Of a stretch of DNA of 64,000 nucleotides, positions 1-14,136 are shown piece after piece. Numbering within the stretch: the first letter of the stretch is position 1; every line of letters begins with the position of its first letter. Origin of the DNA: Heterostelium multicystogenum (taxonomy: Eukaryota; Evosea; Eumycetozoa; Acytosteliales; Acytosteliaceae); assembly GCA_003667245.1 (NCBI GenBank), contig RCNN01000210.1, positions 17,954-81,953 on the forward strand. The letters run 5' to 3'. The notes beneath the pieces are model-generated. The model worked only from the letters and a program-made list of their open reading frames with translations. It was not told the origin of the DNA and did not search any database. The position numbers and the translations under genes are program-made.

Positions 1-326
1 TCAAAGAGTCTCTCACATACATCATATGAATTGGTCTTTCCCTTCAAAGTATCGAATTGAGTCATCTGATTGAGTACTGATTTTTTCAACGAATTCGATG
101 CACTGCTGCTTTTTACTGGACCACCATTCGTTGCATTGGTCGATTCTATAGCTCCACCTCCACTGCTTCCAGTGGATTTATGTCTATGTCCTTTCGTAAA
201 TTTATTTCCACCACCATTGGTAGCAGATGTACTACTGCCACTCTTTGTCAAATAAGCAGGTGTTCCAAACACCAAATGCTGAATAATGATATTCCTTGTT
301 GTTTTGATAATTTCTCTTGACAGCAT
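1..326 (-). CDS. Partial gene, Ser/Gly-rich protein of unknown function
   Basis: The reading frame runs on the minus strand from an ATG at 326 off the left edge of the window. It starts MLSREIIKTTRNIII, then a low-complexity stretch rich in Ser, Gly, Thr and Asn (about residues 33-80), then a more ordinary segment (QMTQFDTLKG). Upstream of the ATG the frame stays open, and an intron-like stretch (GTGTGT at about 376 to TTATTAG at about 344) could join it to a segment reading NQQLYNIYKSYIE. That segment has no ATG before its stop, so the true start is probably further upstream or hidden by an indel in the T-tract near 450. I do not recognise the family. The composition looks like a real dictyostelid gene, not a chance ORF. 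Confidence 0.5.
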   Translation of the reverse strand, partial: MLSREIIKTTRNIIIQHLVFGTPAYLTKSGSSTSATNGGGNKFTKGHRHKSTGSSGGGAIESTNATNGGPVKSSSASNSLKKSVLNQMTQFDTLKGKTNSYDVCERLF

Positions 327-1611
327 CTTGGCTACTCTTTCCTAATAAATTTATATGAACTAACTAAATTGAAACTAACTACAATATCAACACACCTCGA
401 TGTATGATTTATATATATTATACAATTGTTGATTCGTCAATAATTAAAAAAAAATATAGTATTGTCTGATGATGTATATTTTTACTAATACTACTACTAT
501 TACTAATTAGTACTATTTTTAATAATATTAATAAAATATACTCTAAACAATAATAATAATAATTCAAAATTATTATTGTTTTTTAATTTTAATTAAATAA
601 ACAAAAGGAAAGAATATCCTAATTCAATATAATATACTTATTATTGTAAACAAATAAAATCTTTTTGTTTTTATTTTTATTATTATTATTCTTGTTTATT
701 TTGTTTGTTTGAATGAACAAGAGTGTGTTGTTTATTTCATTTTTAATTTATTGTTGTTGTTTATTGTTTTTTTTGTTTTTGGTGAATGTAATTCAGCATC
801 AGTGTTGTGTTCATAAATAAATAAATAGTATTAGTGTTTTTGCTACTCCGTTAAACAGTTAGTCAACTCTGACAATAGTGTTATGATATGAGTGTCAACT
901 AAAGTTCAAGGTTTTTTGTTAGGAATGATTATGTATCTGAGGGAAGAGTAAAACTATATTTATTGAATTACAATAGATGAATTCTGAATCGAATTCAAAT
1001 TTACTACTTCGTTTCAGAGTTTCATGATGAACAGTCAGTCCAATTGGCGACGGACTCATCTAAAAAGATAAACTTGAATTCGCCCAATCACATCATATGA
1101 ACAAAAAAGTAAATTACTTTTCAAATTAATAATGATTTTTGGTATTAATTTTATAGGGGATATTTATTTTAAATGAAACAGTTTATTTTGAACAACAAAT
1201 TTATTGTACAATCAATAAGTATTGATATTTATATATTTATATATATAATAAATAGTAAATACCTATTATTAAATTATTTATCAATAGTAAGTCACATGTT
1301 GTTTTTTCAAGAATAGAATACCTGATTATATCATCGCTACTTATTTTGATTAAAATCATTGAATAAAGTGATGTTGACTGTCAGATAATATAATATCTCT
1401 ATGTGTGTGTGTGTGTGTGTGTGTTTGAAATTGAAATGTTAATCAATCAATGATTGTGTGGTGAGTGTGGCATTAGATTAATTTCAACCACCATCAATAT
1501 TTTAACTTATCAATAAACACATTGCCTTTTACAAACACTTGAGTGTTAAAACTAACATTGTCATTTTCATTTAGCTTTAGATTACAGATACATCTCTATT
1601 GATTAGACACA
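327..1611. other. AT-rich intergenic region
   Basis: Very A+T-rich spacer between a leftward and a rightward gene, so it should hold both promoters. It contains a short TG microsatellite at about 1402-1424 and many A and T tracts. The first 50 bases may include a 5' exon and intron of the leftward gene. I see no RNA gene and no convincing ORF. Confidence 0.6.
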
Positions 1612-3665
1612 ATGTCCGCCGAGGCCTCAAACTCCCAAAACAACAACCAGCACAACAAGAAGCCAAAGGCAAAGTATGATTTGGTAAGAATTGTTACTCC
1701 TAGAATCTATGGAAGTACAATCAAGGCAGGTGCTTTCATGGCTGAAAGCTCTTTGTTCAAGTAAGTTGGCAACGCTATAATATAGTCCTCCTTGCTCGAG
1801 GAATATGCAGTCGACTAATATCATCAATCTTAGAAATATGTTCATTGGTTCCTTATTGAAAAAGAATGGATTCTCTGAAATGTTTGCCCATCATGTTGGT
1901 TTGCCAGTAAATCCATTCCCACATGAGATTTTGATGGATGTGCCAAAGAACTATAACTACAAGACCTATGGAGCCAAGGAGTTTTTAGGAGACATCGAAG
2001 GAATCAAGGAGTCAATGAAACATATTGCCGACCAGTCCAATACTACTCTTGCGTTCTATCGTGCTTTCCAGGAAGGAAAAACAGACCCAGTTACCGTAGC
2101 CACTACTTTCTTGGCAATCAAGAAACAATCAGACGAAATGAAGCCACCTTTAGCAGCCTTTATTTCTGTCAATGATGATGATGTCATGGAACAAGCAAGA
2201 CTTAGTCAACAACGTTGGAAAGAAGGTGCTCCACTCTCTATTTTTAGACGGTGTTCCCATCTCGGTCAAAGACGAAATGAACCAGAAAGGATACAAAACT
2301 ACTTGTGGAACAAGTTTTATTGGAAAAATTACCGATATAAGTAATGTAGATGCTTATCCAGCAGAGAAAATGAGAGAGAATGGTGCTATCCTAGTTGGTA
2401 AAGCAAACATGCATGAGATTGGTATTTCTACTCTTGGATACAATTTACATTTCGGATTTACTAGAAACCCATTCAACCTTGATCATTATCCAGGTGGTAG
2501 CTCCTCTGGATCTGCTTGTTCAGTTGCAGCAGGTCTTAACCCAAGTAAGTAGTTTAATTAATCATCTAGAATTATATTTCTAACCATAGGAATTTCAGTC
2601 AGTGTTGGATGTGATGGTGGTGGATCTGTTCGTGTTCCAGCTTCACTCTGTGGTGTAGTTGGTATGAAGCCAACATTTGGAAGAGTCAGTCACACTGGTA
2701 CATTTGATCTATGTTCAACTGTTGGTCATATTGGACCACTTTCATCAACAGTTGTGTAAGTCCTTTCATTTATCATTAAGAAATTTCTTAACAGTGGCTA
2801 ACATTTTAATTACAGAGACAATGCTATTGGTTATGCTGTTATGGCTGGTAGAGATGCACTTGACTTCCAAACTTTGATTCAACCAGAACCAATAATTCCA
2901 GTTTTCCAAGATATTCCATTGAATAAGCCATTGAATGGAATTAGAGTTGGTATTTTCGAAGAATGGGCTAATGATTGTAGTCCAGAGATCCAAGCCGCAC
3001 TCAAAAAAACTTTAACAATTTTGGAAGAACAAGGTGCTACACTTGTAGACTTTTCAATTGCTCATCTCAATCACATCAGATTAGCTCAAGTTGTGACTAT
3101 TCTTTCAGAAATGAGAAATTCAATGAGCAGAGTAAGTTTACAACTATTTTTAACATATATATTTACTAATCAATCTGTCAACAAATAGTACTGGGATAAA
3201 CATAGAACAGATTTCCATTATGACACCAGAATTTCTTTGTCTTTAGTCGATGGTATGAGCAGCTCTGACTATTTACACTGTGGAAGAATGAGAACACTCG
3301 CCACTGAACAACTCAAGGAGATCTTCCAAAATGTAGACATCATTGTCACACCAACCAATGCAACAGTGGCACCAAAGATCATGCCATACGTTCTCAGCAC
3401 TGGTGAGAGCAACATGGTTGAAATTGCAGAGTTAATGAAATTTGCCTTCTTGGGTAACATGACTGGTATTCCAGGACTTACAATCCCAATTGATGTCAAT
3501 CAAGACAACTTACCAATTGGTATCCAACTCATGGGTAGATGGTGGGAAGAAGACCTTCTTTACTATGCTGGTTACGTATTAGAAAGAGAGTTCAAATTCA
3601 ATGGTAAGCCCAAATTCTTTAGACCACTCTTAGAAAATCAACAAACTGTTCCTGCTACCATCTAA
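1612..3665 (+). CDS. Amidase-signature family hydrolase (fatty-acid-amide-hydrolase-like)
   Basis: Amidase-signature enzymes hydrolyse amide bonds using a Ser-cisSer-Lys triad. The start is the ATG at 1612 ([12 protein letters not shown]). Four introns fit GT...AG: 1761-1833, 2545-2589, 2756-2815 and 3132-3188; joining them gives one frame apart from one break. Visible motifs are [10 protein letters not shown] (catalytic Lys region), the Gly/Ser-rich signature [14 protein letters not shown], and [19 protein letters not shown], which carries the second Ser and the oxyanion region. The C-terminal half has GIPGLTIPI and IGIQLMGRW, typical of the family. The total is about 600 residues, normal for FAAH-like members. 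At about 2249 an extra T in a five-T run breaks the frame between PLSI and LDGVPIS; removing it restores the family sequence. An AATAAA lies about 70 bases after the stop. The substrate cannot be read from sequence. Confidence 0.9.
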
Positions 3666-3813
3666 ACCATCTATCACAGCTAGCCAATATTGTACAAATG
3701 AAAATTCATTAGATTCCTTTAAATTATTTCATCAATAAAACACTTGTTATATTATTATTCTTTTGTTTCTCTGATACTATGTATTCTAAATAAAGATATT
3801 TATTGGGACTAGT

Positions 3814-6190
3814 TTACATTATTGAACAGTCAATGGTACTTGAGCTGTGGTGATGATGAGACTCTTGATTGACCATGTATGATTTTAATAATTTTTTGAC
3901 ACTTTTGTGAGCTACATCCAAAGGTGTTGTATTTTCTCTAGACTTTGCTCTGAAATCTGCATTATATTTAACTAAACATTCAATTACATCACTTGGTAAT
4001 TAAGAAACCATTAGTAAAATGAACTTTATCGGAATGATTTAACTCTAGGTTGTTTTTACATACCCATGACCTTCAGAAGAAGCTTTGTGTAATGGTGTAA
4101 ATCCATTTCTATCGGTAACCTGAGTATTTGCATTCTTTTGAAGTAGAAGTTCAACAATCTTAACATGACCTCTGTGAGATGCAGTATATAAAGGTGTTGC
4201 ACCACTTCTCATACCAGAACGAATCTTTGCTTCAACATTTGCACTGTGATCCAATAAAAGCTTTACAATATCTGTATATCCTTCCTGTGCAGAAATATAA
4301 AGTGGTGTGGCACCATGGTTTTTTAGTTGTACCTTCAATATTTGCATTGTATTTCAATAAACACTCTACTACTTTATACTATAAAATATAAAATGGTTAG
4401 ATTGATAATCCAATTTGGATACTGGATAATCCAGTAACTTACATGACCTCTATGTGCAGCGGAATATAATGGGGTAATTCCATTCTTGTTGGTGGCTTCC
4501 ATATTGGCATTTAAATTCAATAAACATTCGACAACTTCGGTGTGTCCATTGTGAGCTGCAGAGTTGAGTGGAGTAACTCCATTGCTGTTTGTAGCCTCTA
4601 TACAGGCACCATGTTTAATAAGAAGTTCGACGACTGCTACATGTCCTTTTTGGGCAGCAGTGTGCAATGGAGTCGATCCATTTCTATTTTTACATTCAAT
4701 TTTGGCGTTGTACTGCAATAAGCATTCGGCCACTTCGGCATGACCTTTTCCACAAGCCATATGAAGAGCAGTGAATCCACTACGAGTGTTAGCTTCTACT
4801 TCTGCACCGTTTTTGAGTAACACTTCGACTACTGCACGGTGTCCTTTATAGGAAGCCTTCAACAAGAATTTGTTACGCTTCTTCAATGATATTCCAGTTG
4901 TATCATTGATTTTTGGACTAAGTCCAGAGGGTGATGATGGACCTGCAATATCCACATCTTCAATCTCCATATCAACATCGAAATTAAATCCTTCTCCATT
5001 TTGATTATCATTGTTGTTATTACTATTGTTGTTAATTTGATTATTATTATTATTGTTGTTGTTGTTATTGGGAGTAGAAGAATCATCATTTAAATTTAAA
5101 TAAGTTGGTTTAGAACATGAAGGACATGGACAATTTGAATTATTTAAACAAATGATTCTCTTGCTATCAAATGCTCTCTGAAGTATTTGATCATGTCCAT
5201 TTTCACATGCCCACAACAGTTTCGCTTCGAATGAATCTTCACCTTTAAATTCTCTAAGTTTAACTAAATTTTTAATGACAACATTTTTCCATTTCTAAAA
5301 TCAATCATGATTAGATATTGATACTATTATGAGCAAACTGTTCCAAGACTACTTACTGGATCTGTTTTAATGCTCTCTCCAAAAACTCGTCTGCTCAACA
5401 TAATCCAAAGCTGTTCGTCATTAACTAACTCGTTCCATGATTTTGAAGTTGCTGCGGTTCTAGAAAGATCTGAAGCATCAGTGAATGAAAGAATGTGCAT
5501 TCTAATCTCAATGGGAAGACCAAAGAAATCGAAGCAAACTTCACCAGGATTGAGTAACGAGATATGAAGTTGCTTCATTTGAGAGAGAAGTTCAAGATCA
5601 CCTTCACTGAGTGCAGGTGGCTGTTGAGCATTTTGGTGCTTGGCTGATGATCCACGAGGTGAACTTGGTCCACCATGATTGTTATTGTGAGAAGAAGAAA
5701 ACAGAGTCATCAGCTTGCTAGACAAGGAGCTGAAAGTTGGTGATGATGGTGATGTTGAAAATGTCTTCTTTTTGATGGTCGATGCTGATGTTCCTGTATG
5801 GTGACTATTGTTTCCAAGTGACATTGAAGTGTGATGAGCCATCGATGGAGACTGTAATGAATTCGCAGGGGTGGTAGTAATCAAAACCGGAATATTAGAT
5901 GGTGAAGTAGCAGTATTATTCATTCCTCCATTTGGTATTGATAAACTATTTGGAATACTATTATTATTATAATTATTATTATTTTCACTAAAACTATGAT
6001 TGTTATTGTTCACCGCGCTACCACCAGCAGCAATATTTATATTAAAGCTGTTATGATCTGAGAAACTCAGACTTCCACCAATTCCATAGAATCCATTAAT
6101 ATTAGTATTGCTGCTATGATTACGTTCGTTTGCCCAAGGACTGACGTATCCACTTCCATTACTTATACTATCACTTCTCTTATCCTTCAT
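3814..6190 (-). CDS. F-box and ankyrin-repeat protein
   Basis: Probable substrate receptor of an SCF ubiquitin ligase: the F-box would bind Skp1 and the ankyrin repeats a target. Exon 1 (5357-6190) has an Asn/Ser-rich N-terminus and then an F-box at about residues 220-265 (FGLPIEIRMHILSFTD, LWIMLSRRVFGE). Introns at 5295-5356, 4379-4442 and 4002-4063 all have GT...AG ends. Exon 2 opens with KWKNVVIKNLV, passes through an Asn run, then gives consecutive ankyrin repeats (GFTALHMACGKGHAEVAE, GSTPLHTAAQKGHVAVVE, GVTPLNSAAHNGHTEVVE, GITPLYSAAHRGH). Exons 3 and 4 add more repeats and end in a His/Ser-rich tail. One extra A in an A6 run at about 4322 breaks exon 3; removing it gives TKNHGATPLYISAQEG. 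The full protein is about 700 residues. The partner is unknown. Confidence 0.88.
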
Positions 6191-6843
6191 TTTTCAAGCA
6201 ACTATAACAAAATATTTATTTACTTAGATATAAATACTAATAAAAATAATAATAATAAAAATAACGATTCGGTATTGGTTTTTATAAATAAAAGCTAACT
6301 AACTAATAGTAATAGAATAATATTAATATCTAAGTAGTTTATAAGTTTTATTATTATTATTATTAATTAATTAATTAAATAGTAATACAATATTGTAGTA
6401 ATAGATAAAATGATTTAATATGAAATTGATATTGATATAATATTGAAGTAGTAGGTTGGAACAACTAAATTAGTAAAGTTATGATAATGTTGGTAGTGAT
6501 GTTATTTTGTTATGTGTTGTTGCTTCTTGCTTTGATATATTATTTGGATTGGAGAACAGACTGTCAACAACAATACTAACCAACAACAACTACATAAATA
6601 GTAATACCAAACCAATTGTTATTTTATTTATTTTTATTATTTTTTTATTTTGATTTTTTTCTTTTTAATTAATCTTATTTTTAATTAATAATATTAATAT
6701 AAATATATTGTTGTCGTTGTTTATATTCTTATATATATATATATTTACTGTGAGCAGTCAGTCAGTAATGCTACACAATATAATATATATATAATATCTA
6801 TGTTATTATTAGATAGTATTAATATAATAATGATAATAATGTA

Positions 6844-6882
<39 letters not shown>

Positions 6883-7675
6883 ATGTGTTTGTGTGTATAA
6901 TATATTTATTTATATATGTAGTACAGTTGAGTTGACTTGCTAATCTACTTATATTATTATATGATATGATAATAGTATATAAGATGAGGATATGAAAGGA
7001 TATGAATAAACACCTCTTTGTTGGTTGTTGTTGTTGTGTGTTTTTGATACTGTTAGAATAGTTCTACTTTACCCCTGCCTGTAATATATAATAATACAAT
7101 TTTTGATTTTGTTCGAGTTTTAAAATTTAATATATTTTTTTATTTAATTGTTTTGGGTTAAAATCAGTTTTGAAAAACTGTTTTGATGAGTATTTTTTTG
7201 GTGTCGATGTTTTCAAGACTCTCCATTAAATTAAATTTGCAATTTAATCAAAAACAATCAACGAACGTGTATAATCATATTGGCACCATTAATATCATGA
7301 TCATCATCCAAATCAACAGAACAACACAACTGCCTCTACCACTTGATTCGGTATCAAATCTACTTCTTCATCAACTAACTCCATTCACTACAACCAGTAG
7401 TACTACAAGATTATTAATCATTACCTGATTACATCAAATTAGGTTAAGAGTTAATTATCTAAAGTATGAATGATCCTTACTTGACAATTTTCAAGTCTTG
7501 AATTTCACATTATATAAAAAATAAGTTTCAACATATTATTTCAATTTATTCATATAAATTGCAATTCTGTTTTATCATCAATATTGAAAAACCGAGGTTG
7601 GAAATAATGCCATAGAGAAATTTCTAATACTATACATATTCGTGCTTGTCACAAAGTTTGTGATTGATCTTTTTA

Positions 7676-7737
<62 letters not shown>

Positions 7738-9767
7738 GGATTTTCGTTGGTAAAGAGCCCAGGTACCCCTTTTTTTTTTGCTAGGTCCAAACATAGTTAT
7801 TTATTTGATTTTGAGATTCACAACAGGGGCATTAATTGAATTTTTAAAACGAAAAACACACACCTTCACTCCAAAAGCCATCTCTGAAAAATGGATGGAT
7901 TAGTTAGTCGTCTTGAGAATAATCTTTAAACAAAAGATTATGATTTTGTTTCAATAACTAATATATATATATATTACTATTGTAACAATAATATTTTGGA
8001 TTATGATTTTATCAATAATACTAATAATAATACAAGTGTAGGTATATATATTTCCATTCCAAATCTACAATTTACCAATTATAAATATTATTATTCTTTC
8101 CTATATATATATATTTAGAGTTTACATTTGAATTCAATCGCCATCTACAAATATTGTAATTTCAATAGATCACCACTCTCCATTAAATATATGTTAACAT
8201 ATATGACTGATTGGTGGATTGAAATGTAAATGATATAGATTGATTGATATGTATATTGATTGTTAAATAATGTTGATACACGTTTATAATTGGATAAGCA
8301 TTTCTTATAACACCACAAGGTGGAATTAGAAGTGTGACATCATCCAAATTGTGAGACCTTGTGATGGTTGGTATTAGTACACTTTTACAGATTTCAATTC
8401 GATATCAAATCAAATCCATAAGTGAAGCAAATACAATAATTGTCCTTATTAAATATTGTCTCAACCTTACAATAAGTTAATAACGACATTTTAAACATTA
8501 ACATATGTTGGTGTTATTATTATTATTATTCCATCCAATCAATAAGTACGTCAGTCGAATTAGTCTGTCAATCAAACAATTATTCACATCGAATAACATA
8601 GCACCCCAATCATTTGATTAAAGATAGAGATATGTGACACTATCCCCAAAGTATTAAACAGTGGTAGTGGTAGTATAGAGTAGTAGTAGTCAATACCAAC
8701 ATGATATGATTGATCATAAGTCACTACAATCCTAATTAGTAGCACACATCGTAAATTATATTTATTATCTATCTATAACTATCTATCTATCTATTTAACA
8801 ATCTAAATCAAACCATCACCATCAACACACACCCAAAATACACCACAAACACCATCATCATCATCATCAACAACAACAACAACAACAAGACTCAAAAACA
8901 AAAATAAAATGGATATATAGATACACACAATTACAATTGAATCGTTAAGCAGATATACAGACATATATGTACATATCATAAATATATAATATATATGCTT
9001 TAAATACATAGATACAACATTTATACATAGATGTGTTGTGTCTTTTAGATTATAAATGATTTGGAATAAATGTCAATTTGCATATAGGAACGGTAGTATT
9101 TAATTTAATTTGCGAATCTAGTTAAAATATATATTATATTGTTATATATGTTATATTTTAATAAAAAAATATAATAAAATTAAAGAAATAATTATAATAT
9201 TATATTATATTATATTATATTTACATCAAAAAAAAAAAGTAAAATCAAAAGCATCTAAAAATAAACTCTAATTTATAATTATAAATAATAGATATAGTTA
9301 AATAGATGTACTGATAATTTATCTATTTTATCTTTCTGTCCAGTTTACTATTAATTTATAACATAACATAGTTCAATTCAATCTCAATCATTCATTTATT
9401 CATTTCCATTTATTTAATTTCCTTTTAAAAAATATTATATTATATTTATTATATTTATTTATTTATTTCAAGAAGACTCATAAAGGAACAAAAAGTTACA
9501 ACCCATCTTATTTATTTTGACACAAATCAAACAGAAGCAAAAGCACCACCCAAACAATCTAAAAACTGATTGATTTTTTTTTTAATTTGGGTTTTTTTTT
9601 AGAATTTAGATTTGCAAATCTTTTTGTTTTGGTTTTTTCCAATTGTATTTTAGTATTTCAAAGCAACATATAATTATGTATATCTATTATTAATTAACTA
9701 TAGGATATTATAGATTATAGAATTGATTTGATAGATTAGTTTAGATTAGTTAGTTATATTGATAGAT
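6191..9767. other. Long AT-rich intergenic region with microsatellites
   Basis: A 3.6 kb spacer between divergent genes, so it carries both promoters. It holds AT-dinucleotide runs (about 6740-6890), a long TAA array (7677-7738), short CAT/CAA runs (about 8850-8890) and poly(A) or poly(T) tracts. Short ORFs here translate only repeats. A slightly less AT-rich patch at about 8300-8365 has complementary 8-mers (CACAAGGT and ACCTTGTG), but nothing else supports an RNA gene. Confidence 0.6.
7677..7738. repeat. (TAA)n microsatellite
   Basis: About 20 uninterrupted TAA units in non-coding DNA. On the minus strand this gives the poly-Tyr 'ORF' nearby, which is not a gene. Such triplet arrays are typical of dictyostelid spacers. 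Confidence 0.95.
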
Positions 9768-12700
9768 ATGTCTGCGAATACCAAGGCCAGCAGCAGCAAC
9801 AACAACAACAACAACCACCCTGATTCATCACAATTGACATCGGAACATCAAAACCAAAGCCAGCAACACCTCCTCAAAAACTACTACTACTACTACAGCA
9901 ACAAAAGAATTTTCCAACTACCATTGGCGATAGAAGATCATTTCAGGTGACACAACAGAGTGATCACTTAAATAGTACGCTATCTATGTCAACTGGCAAT
10001 ACTGCCTCTACATCCTCATCCTCCTCCCTTACTTCATCGTCTTCCCATCCTCTCAATACTTCAGATGGCATTGAGATCAACAGCTCAACTACAACAACTG
10101 CCGACAGCTTAGTTGTGGATCGTCCAGTTTCACCAAATGTAAAGCTTCTGGGGAAGGCCTTCGACACCTCGGCTGACAAACACATACAACAACAGAAAAT
10201 TCTCAATCGGTGCTCACCACCCAACCCACTCCCGAAGCCAAATTTCACCATCACAACAAAGAGAGACAAACAGTGGATGACGCACTCTGGCTCCTCCATA
10301 CCAACTACACCTCCATCCAACGCAGTTGCCTCGCCCTTCACCACAGTAACATCGCCACCGCCTTCTCTGCCCCAGTCGCCATCGCCATCTACTTCAGTTT
10401 TAAGATCTTCGAATGATAAACAGACAAACTCACAACCACAACAGGAACAATCAAAAGATGAATCACCATCATCTTCACCCAATGCGTCATCAACCAGTAT
10501 TGTAAAGCAACAAGGCTGGGTAGCATCACCCAACACCTCTCCCAATACCGTCTCACCTTTACCATCACCACCAACCTTACGCTTGAGAAATAATCATAGG
10601 TTATCTGGTCGAGTAATAGCAACCTCCAACAGTGAGGATTTTAATTGTATAGTAATTCATAATACAGTGGAAGTAATTAATACTACTTCTACTACTACTA
10701 CTAATAATAATAATAATAATAGTAATAGTAATAAAGTTATAGAAGTAGATAACTCCATTAATGTACAACAGCAACAACAACAACCAAATAATAGTAATAA
10801 TAGTAATAGTAATAATAATACAACTTGTGTAGGATATGATAATAATAGTAGTGATAATAACTGTGATAGTGTACAAGATGTTGATCAACAAGCAACATCA
10901 CCTAATGAGAAAATGGGAACAAATTTAGGAAGCTTTTTAAATAGGAGGAACTATCAAGATAGACGTGTTGCTGGAGATTGGAAAGATAAGAAAATGTTTA
11001 CGCAAGGTACCACTGCTAATTTAGTGTCAAAAGAGAGAAGGAATCTCATTGGTTCCAGAGATCCCTTGTTGTCACCAAAAGAAATGAACAATGCATACGG
11101 TAGCATCAGCAAGTACGGTTCAATCGAATTAAACATGGAGAATAGTGCTAGTTGTGGTAGTGCAAGTAATATTAGCACAAATACAGCAACAGATCCAACA
11201 TCTTCAGCATTACAGAACAGCAACAGTCACAACAACAACAACATCGCTAACACCAACCAAACCAGTGATAGTAATAATAGCAGTAGTAGTATTAATAATA
11301 ATAGTTTAATTAATGGTCGTGGTAACGGTGGAAGTGGTAGTAATCTTAGTGTCAACAGCGAAGAGGAAGTTGTTGTTCAAAGCTTAGTAAACAGATACAA
11401 AACCAGAAGAGATAATGTATCTAGAAAGTCAAAGCTGTCAACTCAGGACGTTGAGTGGATTACCACGAAGTTTTATGAAAACAGTCACACCAAAGAAAGC
11501 AGCTCAAACACCACCGAGAAACAAGCACTGCTCCTGCAACAGCAGCAACAACAACCACAGTCTAAATCCTCACCACAATTGAAAAACAAGTATGTTGGTG
11601 GTGATGGTAGTGGTAACAGCAGCAGCAACAACACTCCCAACAGTGCCGGTGGTGTGAGTGGGGTTGGTGGCAGCAAAAAAAGAACAAACAAAAACAATAT
11701 GGCAGCGGTCGCCGCAGTATCGAGCACAACAAACGCAACAGTTGACTCGAGTGGTGACGAGGAGGAAGACAGTGCTGACAAGCAGTCGAACAACCCTAAC
11801 AACGCACCGTGCTACCGTTACCTGGAGGATGTTGCCAAGCGACGAAATATTCCTTCGGAGCCATCTCGAAAGCCAGGTTTGAAATCACCTCTGTTTTTGC
11901 ATGTTCCCACACTCGCACAGCCAACACAATTCCACCAGAACGCGCCTGAGAAACTCAACTCCACCAGTCTCTCGATATCAGTTTGAGGAGAACAGCCATC
12001 AGGATCAATCACTTCTATTTAACCAGCAAATCATCAATCGTGTTGCCCACGATAAAGATTTAACTTATTTGTTCTTTCCAATTCTGAAGAGCTCCACTAA
12101 GATTGTCACACCACCCTCATCCATCAACTCACACCAGCAGCACCACAACAATATAAAATCAACAAACACCAATAACAACATTGGCAAGCAGCAGCAACAG
12201 CTGTCAAACAACAACACCAATCTTGTTAATAATAGCAGCAACTCAAATAGCCAAGCAAACAACAATAATGGAAGTAGTTCAAACAGCAGCAGTCCAAGTG
12301 TAAATACCATATCGTCTGACTCCTATATTTCATTATCATTGTCACCATCACCTTGCTCGTCACTGACTCCATCCCAAGCATCACCTCCATCATCCGCTAG
12401 CTCGCCTATTGAATCATTGTCAACTCCACGCGGAGCCAATAATGTTTTTGAGCAACAAAGAAAGTCCTACTGGCTACCCAAACCAAACAACAGTGCCAAC
12501 AACAAGCTGTCACCAAGCAACAATTCACCTCTAAGTGATAGCACCATGTCACCATCTCTCTCTCCTTCGAGTCCACAAGAATACTTGTCACCTTCGCCTC
12601 CGACAGCCCTGAATATTTCAGAGGCATCAACTTCCAACACTGGCGATGTATCACTGGACACTGACCATATGTACAATCCTATTGAAGAGGAATTTAAATC

Positions 12701-14136
12701 GAGAGATGACATCTACTTTGTTAACCAGCCACCTCCTATCAAGAAATTTGTCAAGGTCAAGTGTGGATCACTAGATGCACTGGTTGAGGTGCTGACTCAT
12801 CACAAGCTATCAGATCCAAACTTTGTCGATACATTCCTCCTTACACACAAGACTTTTACTACATCACAAACACTTTTGGCCAAACTCATTGAACGATACG
12901 AAGAGGAGCCAGCATTAGAAGATGAAAATGCCACTTCTGAACAAATCGAAAAGCAATCAAAGATCTGCAGGTCCATTAAACTAAGAGTTTGCAGTATACT
13001 TAAGATATGGATCGATAAGCACTTTTATGATTTCGAGAAAAATCCACAGCTTCTAAAAGATTTCGAACACTTTATCAAAGTAACCCTAGCAGAGGACGGA
13101 ATGGAAAAGATCTCTCAAAATATTCAAAGAAACATAACAAGAAAAGTAAGTTTCAACAATAGCTTCTTACCAAAGAAATGAACTAACATGCTATATTCAT
13201 GGAAATAGTTAACCGGAGAAAGCTTTGATAGAACATTATTAATGAACAGAGTACCTGCACCGATTATACCAACTCTTAAAGCAGATCAAATAGGTAAGTT
13301 TTGTTGTCCAATTCCACTCTTTCATTTATTGATTCAATCTATTAATTATAAATGTTAAAACAATCTAGTTACTTTGTTCTCGCTGGACGATCTAGAGATT
13401 GCAAGACAACTTACATTAATAGAACACGAAGCATACTCTTTAATCAAGCCAAATGAATGTATCAACTTGGCATTCAGTAAACCTGGAAAAGAGGATAACG
13501 CACCAAATATCACTGGAATCATCAGAAGATCGAATATCATTCCTCTTTGGGTTGCCACTGAAATTGTACAGGAAGAAAGATTAACCAAGCGTGCCAATAT
13601 TATAAAGAAATTTATTAATATTGCAGATGTATGTATTAAATGACAAATCATAGAAGACTTAAGCTAATTGACTCGTCAACAGCATTTGTAGAAATTTAAA
13701 TAATTTTAATGGAGTTATGGAAATATTGTCTGGATTAAATATTACACCTGTGTTCAGATTGAAAAAGACATGGGAAACAGTACCAAGAAAGTATTTGGCT
13801 ACCTTTAGGCACTTGAACTCACTGATGGCACCCAAGCACAATTTCAAGGTATATCGTGATGTCTTACATACAAAGAACCCACCTTGTCTGCCATTCCTTG
13901 GTGTATATCTGACGGATTTGACCTTCTTGGAAGAAGGTTCGCCAGACACACTGGAAGGTGGTCTTATTAATATGGTCAAGAGAACTCAGCTAGCCGCAGT
14001 CATTCAAGAGATTCAGCAATTCCAACAACTACCCTATTCACTCAGTCCAGTTCCCATCATCAGGGAGTTTTTGCACCAAGTCAACGGTTTACAAGAAAGA
14101 GCGCTTTATAAACAATCAAGACTTGTCGAGCCATAA
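9768..14136 (+). CDS. Ras guanine-nucleotide exchange factor (RasGEF)
   Basis: Activates Ras-family GTPases by GDP/GTP exchange. The N-terminal two thirds (from ATG 9768 to about 12700) is low complexity, with runs of Ser, Thr, Asn, Gln and SPxPS-type segments, as in several dictyostelid Gef proteins. The RasGEF N (REM) domain lies at about 12745-13145 (GSLDALVEVLTHHKLSD, FVDTFLLTHKTF). The catalytic CDC25-type domain is at about 13370-14130 (DDLEIARQLTLIEHE, NIIPLWVATEIV, FRLKKTWETVPRKYL, PCLPFLGVYLTDLTFLEEG). Introns are 13146-13208, 13294-13368 and 13629-13682. Frame breaks: about 9876 (A5 run), somewhere in 11895-11975, and about 13686, where an extra T after the last splice site turns HCRNLNNFNGVM into a stop. 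The catalytic domain is otherwise intact and ends at TAA 14134-14136. The paralogue cannot be named. Confidence 0.9.

Noticed and set aside
7578..7790. Minus-strand ORF with about 20 consecutive tyrosines
   Set aside because: Produced entirely by the (TAA)n microsatellite in spacer DNA.
8300..8365. Complementary 8-mers CACAAGGT/ACCTTGTG as an RNA hairpin
   Set aside because: One short stem with a long loop and no promoter or conserved motif.
9964..10545. 193-codon minus-strand ORF
   Set aside because: Antisense shadow of the Ser/Thr/Pro-rich part of the RasGEF, with no domain sense.
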